Below, piece by piece: positions 8,317 through 18,680 of a stretch of DNA of 64,000 nucleotides; within the stretch, counting starts at the first letter, position 1, and every line of letters starts with the position of its first letter. The stretch lies in assembly GCF_000687915.1 (NCBI RefSeq), contig NZ_JHZY01000004.1:940001-1004000 (forward strand), given 5' to 3'. This stretch comes from Leeuwenhoekiella sp. MAR_2009_132. Its GTDB lineage: Bacteria; Bacteroidota; Bacteroidia; Flavobacteriales; Flavobacteriaceae. The translations under genes were made by a program, and so were the position numbers. The notes under the pieces are model-generated. The model saw nothing but the letters and a program-made list of their open reading frames with translations, did not search any database and was not told the DNA's origin.

Positions 8317-10278
8317 ATGCGAGTTAATATGAAACAGTGGGTTACACTGATGCTAGTTTTCGTAGCACCTTTTTATTTTTATGGACAAAATAAGGAATTA
8401 AATAAAGCTGATAAGAAATTTGAGAGCTATGCTTTTATTGATGCTCAGAAAATATACTTAAGGTTAGCCGGAGAAGGTTATGAATCTGCAGAACTTTTTC
8501 AAAAACTGGGAGATTCTTATTATTTCAACGCTAAATATGAAGAAAGTTCTAAATGGTTTGAAAAACTTTTCAATAAATATCCTGAAACAATAACTCCCGA
8601 GTATTTGTTTAGATATGCACAGTCATTAAAGGCCCTTCAACAATACGATAAGTCTGATAAGATGATGGAAGAATTCCGTCGTCTAAAAGGAGGAGATTCC
8701 CGTGCTGAACTGTTTAATAAAGAGCCCGATTACCTAGAAGAAATAAGCTACAGTGATAGCGAATATGAAGTAGAAAATCTGAGAAAAACCAACTCCAGAT
8801 ATTCTGACTTTGGGCCTATGATTTATGAAAACAAACTTATTTTCTCATCATCAAGAGATACAGGAACCGGAAAAAAATACATACATACCTGGAATAACGA
8901 GCCATTCTTAGATTTCTACCAGGCTCCTATAGACATTGAAACAGGTGATCTTGGCAAAGTTGAAAAGTTTGCTGAAAACATTAATACACGATTTCACGAG
9001 TCTTCTCCATCATTTACATCAGATGGTAACACCATGTACTTTACCCGAAACAATTTTAGTCAGGGAGTAAAACGTACCGATAAAAATGGCACCATACGTC
9101 TTAAGATTTTCAAATCTGTAAAACGGGGTGGTTCCTGGGGAACTCCTAAAGAATTACCTTTTAACGACGACAATTACTCGGTTTCACACCCTTCATTAAG
9201 CCCTGACAATAAAAAACTTTACTTCGCATCAGATATGCCGGGAAGTGAAGGTTTATCAGACATTTGGGTGGTTGATATTTTAGGAAACGATGAATATAGC
9301 GAACCTAAAAACATGGGGCCCATCATTAATACAGAAGGCCGCGAGAACTTTCCATACATTAGTAAAAAAGGAAACCTTTACTTTTCATCAGATGGTCGCC
9401 CGGGATTAGGTGGTCTTGATATTTACGTAGTGGCTACAAAGAAAAATGGAGACGTTGCCTATGTAATAAATTTAGGCAAACCTGTAAATAGTCCTCAAGA
9501 TGATTTTGGTTTTGTAGTTGATGAGTTTAACAATACCGGCTACTTCTCTACTAACCGCTATTTTGGGATGGGAAGTGATGATATTTTTAAATTTACAAGA
9601 ACTCCTGTTCCTCCGCCGGTTTGTGAGATTTTAGTTACTGGCACTGTAAAAGACAAACAAACACTCTTACCTATACCTACTGCTACAGTAAGTGTCGTTG
9701 ATCTTAATGGAAAGGTTCTTGAAACTACTAAAGTTGATGCACAGGGCAATTACACATTAAATCCGCTATGTAATCAGGAAATACTTATACGTGCTGAAGA
9801 ACCAGATTACTACTCTGCAGAACAACTAATTGTAACTCCTAAAGCTAATGGAGAATCTATGGTGGTTGATTTATTATTAGAACCTCGTATTACTAAAATT
9901 AATCAAGGTGATGATTTAGCAAAATTACTGAAGTTAAATCCTATTTATTTTGACTTTGACCGCTTTAACATTCGCCCTGATGCTGCAATAGAATTAGTAA
10001 AAGTACTTGCTGTTATGGAAACAAACCCAAATCTTATAGTAGAAGTACGTTCACACACAGACAGTCGTGGTAAAGACGCATACAACTTAAGTTTATCTGA
10101 TAAACGGGCACGATCAACCGCAGAATATATAATTAGTCGCGGTATAGATGCTAGTAGGATTACAGGAAAAGGTTTTGGTGAAACAGAACTTATGAACGAC
10201 TGCGGTAATGGGTCTGACTGTACTGAAGAAGAACATCAACTTAACAGACGCTCAGAATTTATAGTTATAAGTTTCTAA
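8317..10278 (+). CDS. OmpA-family protein with PD40 beta-propeller repeats
   Basis: This 653-residue exported protein begins with a signal peptide (hydrophobic about 7-24, ending Tyr-Gly-Gln). A TPR-like segment (about 25-130) is followed by WD40-like PD40 repeats (about 165-430, Pro-Ser-Leu-Ser-Pro-Asp-Asn and Phe-Ser-Ser-Asp-Gly-Arg-Pro-Gly motifs). A CarboxypepD-reg-like beta-sandwich (about 440-515) comes next. A C-terminal OmpA peptidoglycan-binding domain (about 540-650) holds Arg-Ser-His-Thr-Asp-Ser-Arg-Gly and Asn-Arg-Arg-Ser-Glu-Phe. PorE-like proteins of this layout anchor the T9SS to peptidoglycan, but PorP/SprF is not adjacent, so that specific role is unproven. A second ATG four codons downstream is an equally good start. 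Confidence 0.9.
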   Translation: MRVNMKQWVTLMLVFVAPFYFYGQNKELNKADKKFESYAFIDAQKIYLRLAGEGYESAELFQKLGDSYYFNAKYEESSKWFEKLFNKYPETITPEYLFRYAQSLKALQQYDKSDKMMEEFRRLKGGDSRAELFNKEPDYLEEISYSDSEYEVENLRKTNSRYSDFGPMIYENKLIFSSSRDTGTGKKYIHTWNNEPFLDFYQAPIDIETGDLGKVEKFAENINTRFHESSPSFTSDGNTMYFTRNNFSQGVKRTDKNGTIRLKIFKSVKRGGSWGTPKELPFNDDNYSVSHPSLSPDNKKLYFASDMPGSEGLSDIWVVDILGNDEYSEPKNMGPIINTEGRENFPYISKKGNLYFSSDGRPGLGGLDIYVVATKKNGDVAYVINLGKPVNSPQDDFGFVVDEFNNTGYFSTNRYFGMGSDDIFKFTRTPVPPPVCEILVTGTVKDKQTLLPIPTATVSVVDLNGKVLETTKVDAQGNYTLNPLCNQEILIRAEEPDYYSAEQLIVTPKANGESMVVDLLLEPRITKINQGDDLAKLLKLNPIYFDFDRFNIRPDAAIELVKVLAVMETNPNLIVEVRSHTDSRGKDAYNLSLSDKRARSTAEYIISRGIDASRITGKGFGETELMNDCGNGSDCTEEEHQLNRRSEFIVISF

Positions 10279-10299
10279 TTAAGTTTTAAACTTATATTT

Positions 10300-10339
10300 A
10301 AGCATAAAAAAAGCACCATCTGGTGCTTTTTTTATGCTT
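10300..10339. terminator. Long bidirectional terminator
   Basis: A perfect 19-bp stem (10300-10318 with 10321-10339) with a two-base loop and A/T runs on both flanks separates the convergent OmpA and AsmA genes. Confidence 0.9.
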
Positions 10340-10356
10340 AAAATTTACAGATTATC

Positions 10357-13023
10357 TTAGTTATTATCCGTTTTTGTAGTATCTGCTGCTTTCTTCTTCT
10401 TACCAAATAAGCCTCCAAGTACATCTTTTACTACAGTTGTTGTATTAGGTTTAGTCGCTAAAGAATCTTTAGGTTTAGATATAGTTGTAGTGTCCTTGGT
10501 TGTTTTACTACCGCCTAACAAGCCACCTAAAACATCTTTTATTTTATCTTCACCTTGCTGCTGTAATTTTCCTTTTTGAGTAGCAACAATCTGTTGAGTT
10601 AGGTTAGTTACTGCTTGCTGCATATTAACATTCACCTGCGGGCTCGTAAAACTCCCCGACAAATTAACAGGTAGATCTACAGTATATTTATCTAGATCTG
10701 TGTTGCTCAAACTTGACAATGTACTCCCTAATTTTGCTCCTAAGAATGTACCCGGCACTTTAAGATTCAATACATAATTAATTGTATTTTCTAAACTATG
10801 TGTTCCGCTTACACCTACATTAATACCCTTAACATTAAAATCAAAGGGCTTTACAGTAACTAAGCCATCATTAAAACTCAACTGTGTTTTTAAATTACTT
10901 AAGTCGATATTCTGAAGGTTTATAAAATCTAGTTTTCCGTCTAAGGCATTAAGAAGTTTCATTTTTTCAGGATCAACTTTTACGGTAAGCAATTGCGCTA
11001 AAGCATTTCCTGCCAGTGATGATAACACCGGTGTTAGATCGTCTGAAAGATTACCTTTAAGGCTTATTGTTGTATTTAATGCACCCTGCAAGGCTTTTGC
11101 AATAGGCGCAAACTGCTGAAGCATTTCTAATCCTTCAAAAGATTTACTAATATCTACACTTTTAAGATCTAAATTCATCCCAAAAGTTGGGGTTAGCCCC
11201 TTAGTACTCACATTTCCCTGAAGTGCTATTGCACCTCCAAAAATATCAGATTGTATATTATTTAGACTTGCGGTCTCATCATTAATCGCAACATTACCCC
11301 TTACATTAGAAAGCGTGATATTATCATAAATAACCTTACCAGCAGAAAAATCTATCGCTGCATCTAAGAATGACGGAATCTTAATTGCGGCTTCTTTTGT
11401 AGCAGTAACAGTCTTTGTCTTTGACTCAGCAGGAGTTACAGGCGTTGTCTCAACAACACTAAAATCACTAAGGTTTATAGTGTTTGAGTTTACATTAAAA
11501 CGACCTTTTAAATTTTGTTTAGATAGCAAGAAAGGAATAAGATTTTCTATGCTTCCTTTTGCAGCCAAATCTGTTTTACCGGTTTGTGCCGTTAAATTCT
11601 CAAGGGTTATCGTTCCCGGATTAAATTTTACATTAGCAACTGCAATAGTTAATGGATTAGGTAATTCTGGCGAAATGTATTTGAAATCTTTTAAGTTAGC
11701 TGTACCACTACTCTTGATGTTCTGATATTGTTCTTTATCTACACTTTCCATATCAAAATTAGCAGTCATATCTACTGTCAACATTCCATTTAAATCCTGA
11801 TCTAATTCTAAAGGATATGCCTTTTCTATATTGGCTAAATTTAATTTCCCCTTTAATGCCAGATCTATAAGTGGGTTTGTGGTAAGCCTGTCTATTCTTC
11901 CTTTGGCATTAAAAACATCCTGATCTATTCTTAAATTTAAATTGCCCAGACGCAAATAGGTATCTTCTACCAGGCCCGTTTCATTTACTATTTGCATATC
12001 TATTACAATATCTTCTACCGTTTTAGGCAAGTCAGGATATTTAAAAGAAGCATTATTTGATTTGATCTCTATATCAAGCTTCGGAATATGCGTCTCATCA
12101 ACAATCCCATTTATTTTACCATTAACTATAAAATCGCCTGTAGTTTTCACCCCATCAAGATTCTTTGCATAAATCTCAGGTATCACAGCGAGAAAGTTTT
12201 TAAAATCGCTAGATGGTGTTTCAAATGCAAGATCTAGTTCATTATTAGTCTCGTTAATTTTCACAAATCCTGAGAACACTAATGGAAGCTGATTAACGAG
12301 AAGCTGATTTTCCTTAAAGGTATAGCGCTGTTCTGGTAGATTCATCTCAATAAGTGCATCTAACTTAATCTTATTTGAGTTCAAATAATTTACTCCATCA
12401 AAGTCAAATGAAGCTAATGCTTCAGTTTTTGTGTCTAAATTAGAAACTGCTGCAGAAAAATCACCGGTACCCTCGTGGTTAACTTCGGTAAGCTTCAAAT
12501 ACGTTTTTGTGCTTTCGTCTAAATAATTTATCCTTGAATTATTGAGTTCATAATGCTGTATATCAAACTTAAAACTACCGGTATTATCTGCAATCGTATC
12601 TGTTTCTGGAGTTGCACTCTCTTTTGCGATATCATAATTTGCATTGCCTAAACTATCTACTTTTATATTTACAAAAGCTTGATTCAATTTAATTGCATCA
12701 ACTGCGATAGGGTTGCCAGACGAAGTTTTAAAAAGTTGCATCACGCCCATATCAAGCTGTAATAACTCACCGCTCGCCAAAGTATCACCTTCAAAAGGAG
12801 CTTTGTTAACGATGCTAAAATTTTTAACCTGAACCGCTGCATCTGGGAAACTTGAGAATAAAGTAAGATCAAATTCCTCCCACGCAACCGTTGCATTTAA
12901 ATTTTCATTTATTGAACGTTTTAATAAATCTTCAAGCTGACTTTTAAATAAGAAAGGCGCAGCAATAAGTCCTACAATTAGAACAACCAGTATAATTCCT
13001 AATATTTTAAATATCTTTTTCAT
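10357..13023 (-). CDS. AsmA-family envelope protein
   Basis: This 888-residue protein has a single N-terminal membrane anchor (about 5-28) and a long repeating beta-rich body, as in AsmA/TamB-type lipid-transfer bridges. The N-terminal AsmA pattern (Asn-Ala-Thr-Val-Ala-Trp then Phe-Pro-Asp-Ala-Ala-Val near 45-65) and the C-terminal AsmA_2 pattern (Gly-Asn-Val-Ser-Thr-Lys-Gly, Leu-Lys-Gly-Asn-Leu-Ser) are visible. The tail (about 800-888) is low-complexity, Lys/Thr/Asp-rich, with two copies of an Asp-Val-Leu-Gly-Gly-Leu-(Leu/Phe)-Gly motif. It is followed five bases upstream by the queuosine transporter gene and likely shares its transcript. A role in outer-membrane lipid homeostasis is inferred from family. 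Confidence 0.88.
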   Translation of the reverse strand: MKKIFKILGIILVVLIVGLIAAPFLFKSQLEDLLKRSINENLNATVAWEEFDLTLFSSFPDAAVQVKNFSIVNKAPFEGDTLASGELLQLDMGVMQLFKTSSGNPIAVDAIKLNQAFVNIKVDSLGNANYDIAKESATPETDTIADNTGSFKFDIQHYELNNSRINYLDESTKTYLKLTEVNHEGTGDFSAAVSNLDTKTEALASFDFDGVNYLNSNKIKLDALIEMNLPEQRYTFKENQLLVNQLPLVFSGFVKINETNNELDLAFETPSSDFKNFLAVIPEIYAKNLDGVKTTGDFIVNGKINGIVDETHIPKLDIEIKSNNASFKYPDLPKTVEDIVIDMQIVNETGLVEDTYLRLGNLNLRIDQDVFNAKGRIDRLTTNPLIDLALKGKLNLANIEKAYPLELDQDLNGMLTVDMTANFDMESVDKEQYQNIKSSGTANLKDFKYISPELPNPLTIAVANVKFNPGTITLENLTAQTGKTDLAAKGSIENLIPFLLSKQNLKGRFNVNSNTINLSDFSVVETTPVTPAESKTKTVTATKEAAIKIPSFLDAAIDFSAGKVIYDNITLSNVRGNVAINDETASLNNIQSDIFGGAIALQGNVSTKGLTPTFGMNLDLKSVDISKSFEGLEMLQQFAPIAKALQGALNTTISLKGNLSDDLTPVLSSLAGNALAQLLTVKVDPEKMKLLNALDGKLDFINLQNIDLSNLKTQLSFNDGLVTVKPFDFNVKGINVGVSGTHSLENTINYVLNLKVPGTFLGAKLGSTLSSLSNTDLDKYTVDLPVNLSGSFTSPQVNVNMQQAVTNLTQQIVATQKGKLQQQGEDKIKDVLGGLLGGSKTTKDTTTISKPKDSLATKPNTTTVVKDVLGGLFGKKKKAADTTKTDNN

Positions 13024-13028
13024 ACTCT

Positions 13029-13763
13029 TTAAATTTTTTCTTCTTTTTGAAATACTTCAATTTCAGAACCTAACTCTTGATTAGGAGCGAGGTTAAACCG
13101 TTTTCTAAATATATAAACGCCTAAATACATAAAAGGGGTATCACAAATAGCAATAAGTACTTTAAATAAAAAACCACTAATCAATAGTGCTGTAAAACGC
13201 TCCCACTCTATTTTACCAAAACTACACAACAATAATAGCACCGTGATGGTGTCTAAAAACTGACTAAAAAAAGTGGAAAAGTTATTTCTAAGCCACAAAT
13301 GTTTTCCTTTTGTGAGATTTTTCCAAAAATGATAAAGTTGTATATCTATATACTGTGCAAACAGGTAAGCCAGCATAGACGCTAAAACCGCTACTGCTGT
13401 AGCTCCAAAAACGGTATTAAATAATGCATCATTAACGGGAGACCAAGAAGTTGCTGGGACTGCCGCAGAGGTATATACTATTAGTAAAGAAAATAACGAA
13501 GCAAAAATTCCTGCGGTAACTACTTGATTTGCTTTTTTCTTACCATACATCTCACTCAGCAAATCTGTAATTAAAAATGTGATGGGGTATGGCAAAATTC
13601 CTACGGAAATTTCAAACCGATAAAGACCAAAAAAATCCCAGTAAAAAAACTTTTGAAAAATAAGATTAGAGACTACAAGAGAACAAATAAACAAAGCTCC
13701 CAGAATGAAATAAATGCGGTAGGCAGCCAGTGCATCTCTTTGGCTTATTGAGGCTTGCGTCAA
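13029..13763 (-). CDS. yhhQ: Queuosine precursor transporter (YhhQ/VUT family)
   Basis: This 244-residue integral membrane protein has about six hydrophobic helices. It carries the family's diagnostic motif Pro-Tyr-Pro-Ile-Thr-Phe-Leu-Ile-Thr-Asp-Leu-Leu-Ser-Glu-Met-Tyr-Gly (about 56-72) and a later Arg-Asn-Asn-Phe-Ser-Thr-Phe-Phe-Ser-Gln-Phe-Leu-Asp-Thr segment. Members import queuine or preQ bases for tRNA queuosine synthesis. The stop lies five bases before the AsmA gene's start, so the two are probably co-transcribed. The ATG at 13763 gives a normal length. Confidence 0.9.
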   Translation of the reverse strand: MTQASISQRDALAAYRIYFILGALFICSLVVSNLIFQKFFYWDFFGLYRFEISVGILPYPITFLITDLLSEMYGKKKANQVVTAGIFASLFSLLIVYTSAAVPATSWSPVNDALFNTVFGATAVAVLASMLAYLFAQYIDIQLYHFWKNLTKGKHLWLRNNFSTFFSQFLDTITVLLLLCSFGKIEWERFTALLISGFLFKVLIAICDTPFMYLGVYIFRKRFNLAPNQELGSEIEVFQKEEKI

Positions 13764-13857
13764 ACTCTTGAATTTATTAGGTTCTAGTCGTCAAAATTAG
13801 CAGAATGTACACTGCTTTTACTTAAATTGCTCTTAAATTATTTAACATTCTACACCC

Positions 13858-14979
13858 ATTAAAGCACTACAAAACATACTCTTATCTTTAGGAAGCAACC
13901 AGGGAAACTCATTAGAAAATCTTCAAAATGCGGTAGATCAACTATTCTTAGAACTAGGAAGCGTAAAACAGATTTCACCTGTTTACAAAACTAAATCGTG
14001 GGGTTTTGAAGGCGCAGACTTTCTTAATTGTGTAATTCTAATTCAAACCCGTTTAGAAAGCGCAGCGGTAATAGATTTAATTTTAACTATTGAAAAAGAA
14101 TTGGGCCGCGTACGTTCTACACAAGGGTATACAGATCGCCTTATAGATATTGACATTTTATTTTATGGCGATAAAATTTTATATACTGAAAAATTAGAAG
14201 TCCCTCACCCCAGGTTACACCAGCGTAATTTTGTTTTATACCCGCTTAATGACATTGCGACAACTTTTGAACATCCTGTATTAAAAAAAGAAATACGAGA
14301 GTTATTAAAGGAAACTACAGATCAGCTAATTCCTGAAAAAATAACAGAATCCCTAAAAAATCCCAATAGCGCTTATAACCTAAGCGCTCAAAATTATATT
14401 GCGATTGAGGGTAATATTGGAGCCGGTAAAACCACACTGGCTAGTATGATTTCTGAAGATTTTAATGCAAAACTTATTCTAGAACGCTTTAAAGACAATC
14501 CGTTTCTCCCTAAGTTTTATGAAGATCAGGCGCGCTATGCCTTTCCTCTTGAAATGTCATTTTTAGCAGACCGCTATCAACAACTGCTTGATGACATAGG
14601 TCAATATGATTTGTTTAAAGATTTTATGATAGGCGATTATGATTGTTTTAAATCACTCATTTTTGCAAAAATCACCCTTACTGAAGAAGAGTACAATTTA
14701 TATAAGAAGTTACACGGTATAATGTATCGTGAAATTGCACGACCAGATTTATATATTTATCTCTACCAAAATCCGGAGCGTTTACTGGAAAATATAAAAA
14801 AGCGTGGTAGATCTTACGAGCAGGATATATCTGAAAATTATTTACTGAAAATAAATAAGGGCTATCTGAATATGATAAAAAACAGTAGCCCGGGAAAAGT
14901 TAAAATAATAGATATTTCGGAACTGGATTTTGTAAAAAACCGCGCCGATTACTTGTCAATCCTCAATCAGATTAAATAA
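13858..14979 (+). CDS. folK: Fused HPPK (FolK) and deoxynucleoside kinase, apparent ATT start
   Basis: The N-terminal part is 6-hydroxymethyl-7,8-dihydropterin pyrophosphokinase of folate synthesis (Leu-Ser-Leu-Gly-Ser-Asn-Gln-Gly-Asn near residues 9-17; Asp-Arg-Leu-Ile-Asp-Ile-Asp-Ile-Leu about 98-106; Pro-His-Pro-Arg-Leu-His-Gln-Arg). From about residue 178 a deoxynucleoside kinase follows, with P-loop Gly-Asn-Ile-Gly-Ala-Gly-Lys-Thr-Thr and an Asp-Arg-Tyr motif. It would phosphorylate deoxynucleosides for salvage. An in-frame stop at 13843-13845 and the absence of any ATG/GTG/TTG before a TTG at 14101, which would delete the HPPK core, leave ATT at 13858 as the best start. The fusion is common in Flavobacteriaceae; the rare start codon is the odd feature. 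Confidence 0.85.
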   Translation: MKALQNILLSLGSNQGNSLENLQNAVDQLFLELGSVKQISPVYKTKSWGFEGADFLNCVILIQTRLESAAVIDLILTIEKELGRVRSTQGYTDRLIDIDILFYGDKILYTEKLEVPHPRLHQRNFVLYPLNDIATTFEHPVLKKEIRELLKETTDQLIPEKITESLKNPNSAYNLSAQNYIAIEGNIGAGKTTLASMISEDFNAKLILERFKDNPFLPKFYEDQARYAFPLEMSFLADRYQQLLDDIGQYDLFKDFMIGDYDCFKSLIFAKITLTEEEYNLYKKLHGIMYREIARPDLYIYLYQNPERLLENIKKRGRSYEQDISENYLLKINKGYLNMIKNSSPGKVKIIDISELDFVKNRADYLSILNQIK

Positions 14980-14993
14980 AAATTGATTGAAAG

Positions 14994-15125
14994 TTAGTAG
15001 TAGAAAAAGCAAAGTAGCGCCAACATAAATGCAAAGCCTATTATTATTCCTACTAGGATTCCAAGCTTCTTACCATCTTTAGCTCCTCTAGAATACGATG
15101 CGTAATCAAAATTATTAACGTTCAT
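14994..15125 (-). CDS. Small single-span membrane protein (43 residues)
   Basis: An ATG at complement 15123-15125 opens a 43-codon frame. A polar N-terminus (Asn-Val-Asn-Asn-Phe-Asp-Tyr) and a Lys-Asp-Gly-Lys-Lys segment precede a strongly hydrophobic helix (about residues 22-42) ending in aromatic residues just before TAA. It lies 14 bp beyond the end of the HPPK-kinase gene on the opposite strand. The predicted orientation has the basic segment inside. No family is recognised. The clean charge-then-helix layout and the otherwise empty 270-bp gap argue for a real gene. Confidence 0.5.
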   Translation of the reverse strand: MNVNNFDYASYSRGAKDGKKLGILVGIIIGFAFMLALLCFFYY

Positions 15126-15253
15126 TATGTTGGGTTCTTTGTTATGTGGGTAACGCAAAACTCTTACATAAAATTGCCAATACTAGTGTATTTAGGAAAG
15201 ATTTAGTAGAATTATATAATTTTTAACAATTCAATATATTATTTAAAATTATA

Positions 15254-15793
15254 TTATCGCAGTGCTTTCATCTTAGCATACACATCCCAGAGCACAATAC
15301 CAGCGCTCACAGCTATATTAAATGAATGTTTGGTTCCTATTTGAGGAATCTCAAGCACTATATCTGAAGCATTTACGACCTTTTGCTGTACTCCTTTTAC
15401 CTCATTCCCAAAAATTACAGCGAGTTTGGCATTTGGCTCAGGAGCAAAATCATCTAACATGACCGCTCGTTCTGCCTGTTCAATAGAAGCTATCGTATAC
15501 CCTAAACTTTTTAATTGCTCAACAGCAATTAAAGTATCTTCAAAATATTCCCAGGTTACACTTTCTGTAGCTCCTAATGCGGTTTTAGTGATTTCTTTAT
15601 TAGGTGGCTGTGCGCAAATACCGCATAAATAGACAGCCTCAACGAGAAAAGCATCTGCTGTTCTAAACACAGAACCTATGTTATTAAGACTTCTTATATT
15701 ATCTAGCACCACGATAATGGGTGTCTTTTTAGCACTCAAAAACTCATCTACAGACTTACGATCGAGTTCGCTGTTCTTTAACTTTCTATTCAT
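15254..15793 (-). CDS. TrmH/SpoU-family RNA 2'-O-methyltransferase
   Basis: This SPOUT-fold, SAM-dependent RNA ribose methyltransferase has the three classical motifs: Asn-Ile-Gly-Ser-Val-Phe-Arg-Thr-Ala-Asp-Ala (motif 1), Val-Ile-Phe-Gly-Asn-Glu-Val-Lys-Gly-Val (motif 2), and Ile-Pro-Gln-Ile-Gly-Thr-Lys-His-Ser-Phe-Asn-Ile-Ala-Val-Ser (motif 3). I choose the Met at 15793 (179 residues), because relatives begin Met-x-Arg-Lys-Leu-x-Asn-Ser-Glu-Leu; an in-frame ATG at 15814 would add seven residues. The substrate, tRNA or rRNA, cannot be set from sequence. It is divergent from mutS. Confidence 0.88.
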   Translation of the reverse strand: MNRKLKNSELDRKSVDEFLSAKKTPIIVVLDNIRSLNNIGSVFRTADAFLVEAVYLCGICAQPPNKEITKTALGATESVTWEYFEDTLIAVEQLKSLGYTIASIEQAERAVMLDDFAPEPNAKLAVIFGNEVKGVQQKVVNASDIVLEIPQIGTKHSFNIAVSAGIVLWDVYAKMKALR

Positions 15794-15967
15794 ACTGTAA
15801 AAATAAGTATTCAATAAAATAAGGATTAAATTTTTTGGATTATAATTCAGAAGAAACTCCCATTAAATTGTTGACAAAAACAAATAACTCTTAGGGGAGT
15901 TAGAAGAACTTCCCTGTGATATTCTTTAAATTTATACCCACTAAATATAAATACGGCAACACTAGTT

Positions 15968-18592
15968 ATGTCTAAGAAAAAAGAGAAAACAGTCACTCCT
16001 TTAATGAAACAATACAACGGGATCAAAACCAAATATCCTGATGCGTTGTTACTTTTTAGAGTGGGTGATTTTTATGAGACTTTTGGAGAAGATGCTGTAA
16101 AGGCTGCCGGTATTTTAGGTATAATTTTAACCAATAGAAATAATGGCGGTGAGCGTACCGAACTTGCAGGCTTTCCTCATCATTCACTAAACACCTATTT
16201 ACCTAAGCTGGTTAAAGCGGGTTGCCGAGTTGCAATCTGCGATCAATTAGAAGACCCCAAAACCACAAAAACTATTGTTAAACGCGGAGTGACCGAACTT
16301 GTAACTCCGGGTGTTGCTTTAAACGACGAAGTACTACAGTCTAAAAGCAATAACTTTCTAGGCGCATTACATTTTGGTAAACGCTTGCTAGGACTTTCTT
16401 TTCTTGACGTTTCTACTGGTGAATTTCTTACAACGCAGGGAGATCGCGCCTATGTAGATAAGCTACTTCAAAATTTTAACCCTAGCGAACTGCTTATTAG
16501 TAAAAGCAACAAGAAAGAATTTAAAGATAGTTTTGGCACAGATTTTCACGTCTTCTATCAGGAAGATTGGGTGTTTCAAATAGATTTTGCCCGAGAAAGC
16601 TTAAATAAACACTTCAATACAAAAACTCTAAAAGGTTTTGGCATTGATGATATAGATGAAGGTATAATTGCGGCCGGTGCAGCACTTCATTATTTAAGTG
16701 AGACGCAGCATCACAAACTTCAGCATATTGCACGCATAGGCCGTATTGCTGAAGACGCCTATGTGTGGATGGATCGATTTACCATACGTAACTTAGAGCT
16801 ATACCAGGGCACTTCTACTAAGTCTATTACACTTTTAGATGTTATTGATAAAACCATATCGCCTATGGGCGGAAGGCTTCTAAAACGATGGCTTGCTTTA
16901 CCGCTAAAATCAATCGCGCCTATTCAAGAGCGACACGAGGTTGTAGAATATATTTTAAACAATAATGAGTTTTACGACAAGTTATCACAGCACGTAAAAA
17001 AAATAGGAGATGTTGAGCGACTTATCTCTAAGGTAGCAACGGGGAAGGTTACACCCCGTGAGATTATTCAGCTTAAAAATTCTTTAGAAGCAATGGTGCC
17101 TATAAAAGCACTGGCTCAAAATACAGAAAACGAAGCACTTCAGATTTTAGCAGAAAAAATTAATAATCTGGAGCATTTAAGATCAAAGATTAAAGAGACG
17201 CTTACTGAGGATGCTCCGGTAAATGTGATAAAAGGTAATACCATCGCTCCGGGATTTCACGAAGAACTTGACGAACTGAGAGGTTTAGCTACTTCAGGCA
17301 AAGAATATCTTGACAAAATGCTTGCCCGAGAGACTGAACGAACAGGCATTACTTCTCTAAAAATAGCTTCAAATAATGTTTTTGGGTATTATATAGAAGT
17401 TCGTAATACGCATAAAGACAAGGTGCCAGCAGATTGGATACGTAAACAAACGCTGGTAAATGCAGAACGCTACATCACCGAAGAACTAAAAGAATACGAA
17501 GCTAAAATTCTGGGAGCCGAAGAACGCATATTGGGGATTGAGCAACAACTTTTTAATCAGCTTGTAACCTGGATTACTCAATTTATTGACCCTGTACAGA
17601 CCAATGCTAATACCATTGCGCAGCTAGATTGTTTGCGTTCATTTACATGTCTGGCTAAAGAAAACGAATACTCAAGACCTGTCATTGACGAGTCTTTTGA
17701 ACTCGAGATCACAGAAGGCCGTCATCCCGTAATTGAAAAACAACTCCCGCTGGGTGAAGTTTATATAGCAAATGACACCTACTTAGATAGAGATACCCAG
17801 CAAATGATTATGATTACCGGCCCTAACATGTCTGGTAAATCTGCTATTCTAAGACAAACCGCCTTAATTGTTTTATTAGCACAAATAGGAAGTTTTGTAC
17901 CTGCAAAAGCTGCCCGTATAGGCCTTGTAGATCGCATTTTTACTCGCGTGGGGGCAAGCGATAACATCTCTATGGGAGAATCTACCTTTATGGTTGAGAT
18001 GAATGAGACAGCAAGTATTCTAAATAATATATCTAACCGAAGTTTAGTTTTACTGGATGAGATAGGCAGGGGTACCAGTACTTATGATGGCATATCTATT
18101 GCCTGGGCAATTAGTGAATATTTGCACGAACACCCAGCACGACCTAAAACATTATTCGCAACCCACTATCACGAACTCAATGATATGTGCGATACCTTTT
18201 TACGTATAAAAAACTTCAATGTATCTGTTAAAGAGCTCAAAGACACGGTTTTATTTCTTCGGAAGTTAATTCCGGGAGGTAGTGCGCACAGTTTTGGAAT
18301 ACATGTAGCTAAAATGGCCGGAATGCCGCAACAAGTTTTGCATAGGGCAAACAAAATGCTTGAAAAATTAGAGAATTCAAGCCGAAAAGAAGATCAACAG
18401 AAAGTTTTAAAAGAAAATGTCAGTGATGAAATGCAGCTTAGCTTTTTCAATCTTGACGACCCACTTTTAGAAGAAATAAAAGAGGAAATACTTCATATTG
18501 ATATAGATACACTAACGCCTGTTGAAGCTTTAATGAAATTAAATGAGATAAAAAGAATGCTTATTCGAAGTAAAAAAAATAAGGTTTCATAA
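15968..18592 (+). CDS. mutS: DNA mismatch repair protein MutS
   Basis: This 874-residue MutS recognises mismatches and small loops and recruits MutL. The N-terminal mismatch-binding motif Gly-Asp-Phe-Tyr-Glu-Thr-Phe is at about 33-39. The ATPase domain has Walker A Gly-Pro-Asn-Met-Ser-Gly-Lys-Ser (about 619-626), Walker B [11 protein letters not shown], and the Thr-His-Tyr-His-Glu-Leu signature. Full length and intact. It is followed by a tRNA-Gly with its own promoter. With the Vsr endonuclease at 30.6 kb, which acts on T-G mismatches, the window holds two mismatch-processing routes. Confidence 0.98.
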   Translation: MSKKKEKTVTPLMKQYNGIKTKYPDALLLFRVGDFYETFGEDAVKAAGILGIILTNRNNGGERTELAGFPHHSLNTYLPKLVKAGCRVAICDQLEDPKTTKTIVKRGVTELVTPGVALNDEVLQSKSNNFLGALHFGKRLLGLSFLDVSTGEFLTTQGDRAYVDKLLQNFNPSELLISKSNKKEFKDSFGTDFHVFYQEDWVFQIDFARESLNKHFNTKTLKGFGIDDIDEGIIAAGAALHYLSETQHHKLQHIARIGRIAEDAYVWMDRFTIRNLELYQGTSTKSITLLDVIDKTISPMGGRLLKRWLALPLKSIAPIQERHEVVEYILNNNEFYDKLSQHVKKIGDVERLISKVATGKVTPREIIQLKNSLEAMVPIKALAQNTENEALQILAEKINNLEHLRSKIKETLTEDAPVNVIKGNTIAPGFHEELDELRGLATSGKEYLDKMLARETERTGITSLKIASNNVFGYYIEVRNTHKDKVPADWIRKQTLVNAERYITEELKEYEAKILGAEERILGIEQQLFNQLVTWITQFIDPVQTNANTIAQLDCLRSFTCLAKENEYSRPVIDESFELEITEGRHPVIEKQLPLGEVYIANDTYLDRDTQQMIMITGPNMSGKSAILRQTALIVLLAQIGSFVPAKAARIGLVDRIFTRVGASDNISMGESTFMVEMNETASILNNISNRSLVLLDEIGRGTSTYDGISIAWAISEYLHEHPARPKTLFATHYHELNDMCDTFLRIKNFNVSVKELKDTVLFLRKLIPGGSAHSFGIHVAKMAGMPQQVLHRANKMLEKLENSSRKEDQQKVLKENVSDEMQLSFFNLDDPLLEEIKEEILHIDIDTLTPVEALMKLNEIKRMLIRSKKNKVS

Positions 18593-18618
18593 AGATTTAA
18601 TTTTTTTTCAGAATTTGC

Positions 18619-18648
18619 TTTGCAGATTGAAGAAATCTTGTAAATTTG
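18619..18648 (+). promoter_or_regulatory. Promoter of the tRNA-Gly / tRNA-Leu cluster
   Basis: TTTG at 18619-18622 and TAAATTTG at 18641-18648, with an 18-bp spacer, match the Bacteroidota -33/-7 consensus. The tRNA-Gly begins 33 bp downstream. Confidence 0.7.
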
Positions 18649-18680
18649 CATCCGCATTAAGCGACATAGTTTAATGAATT

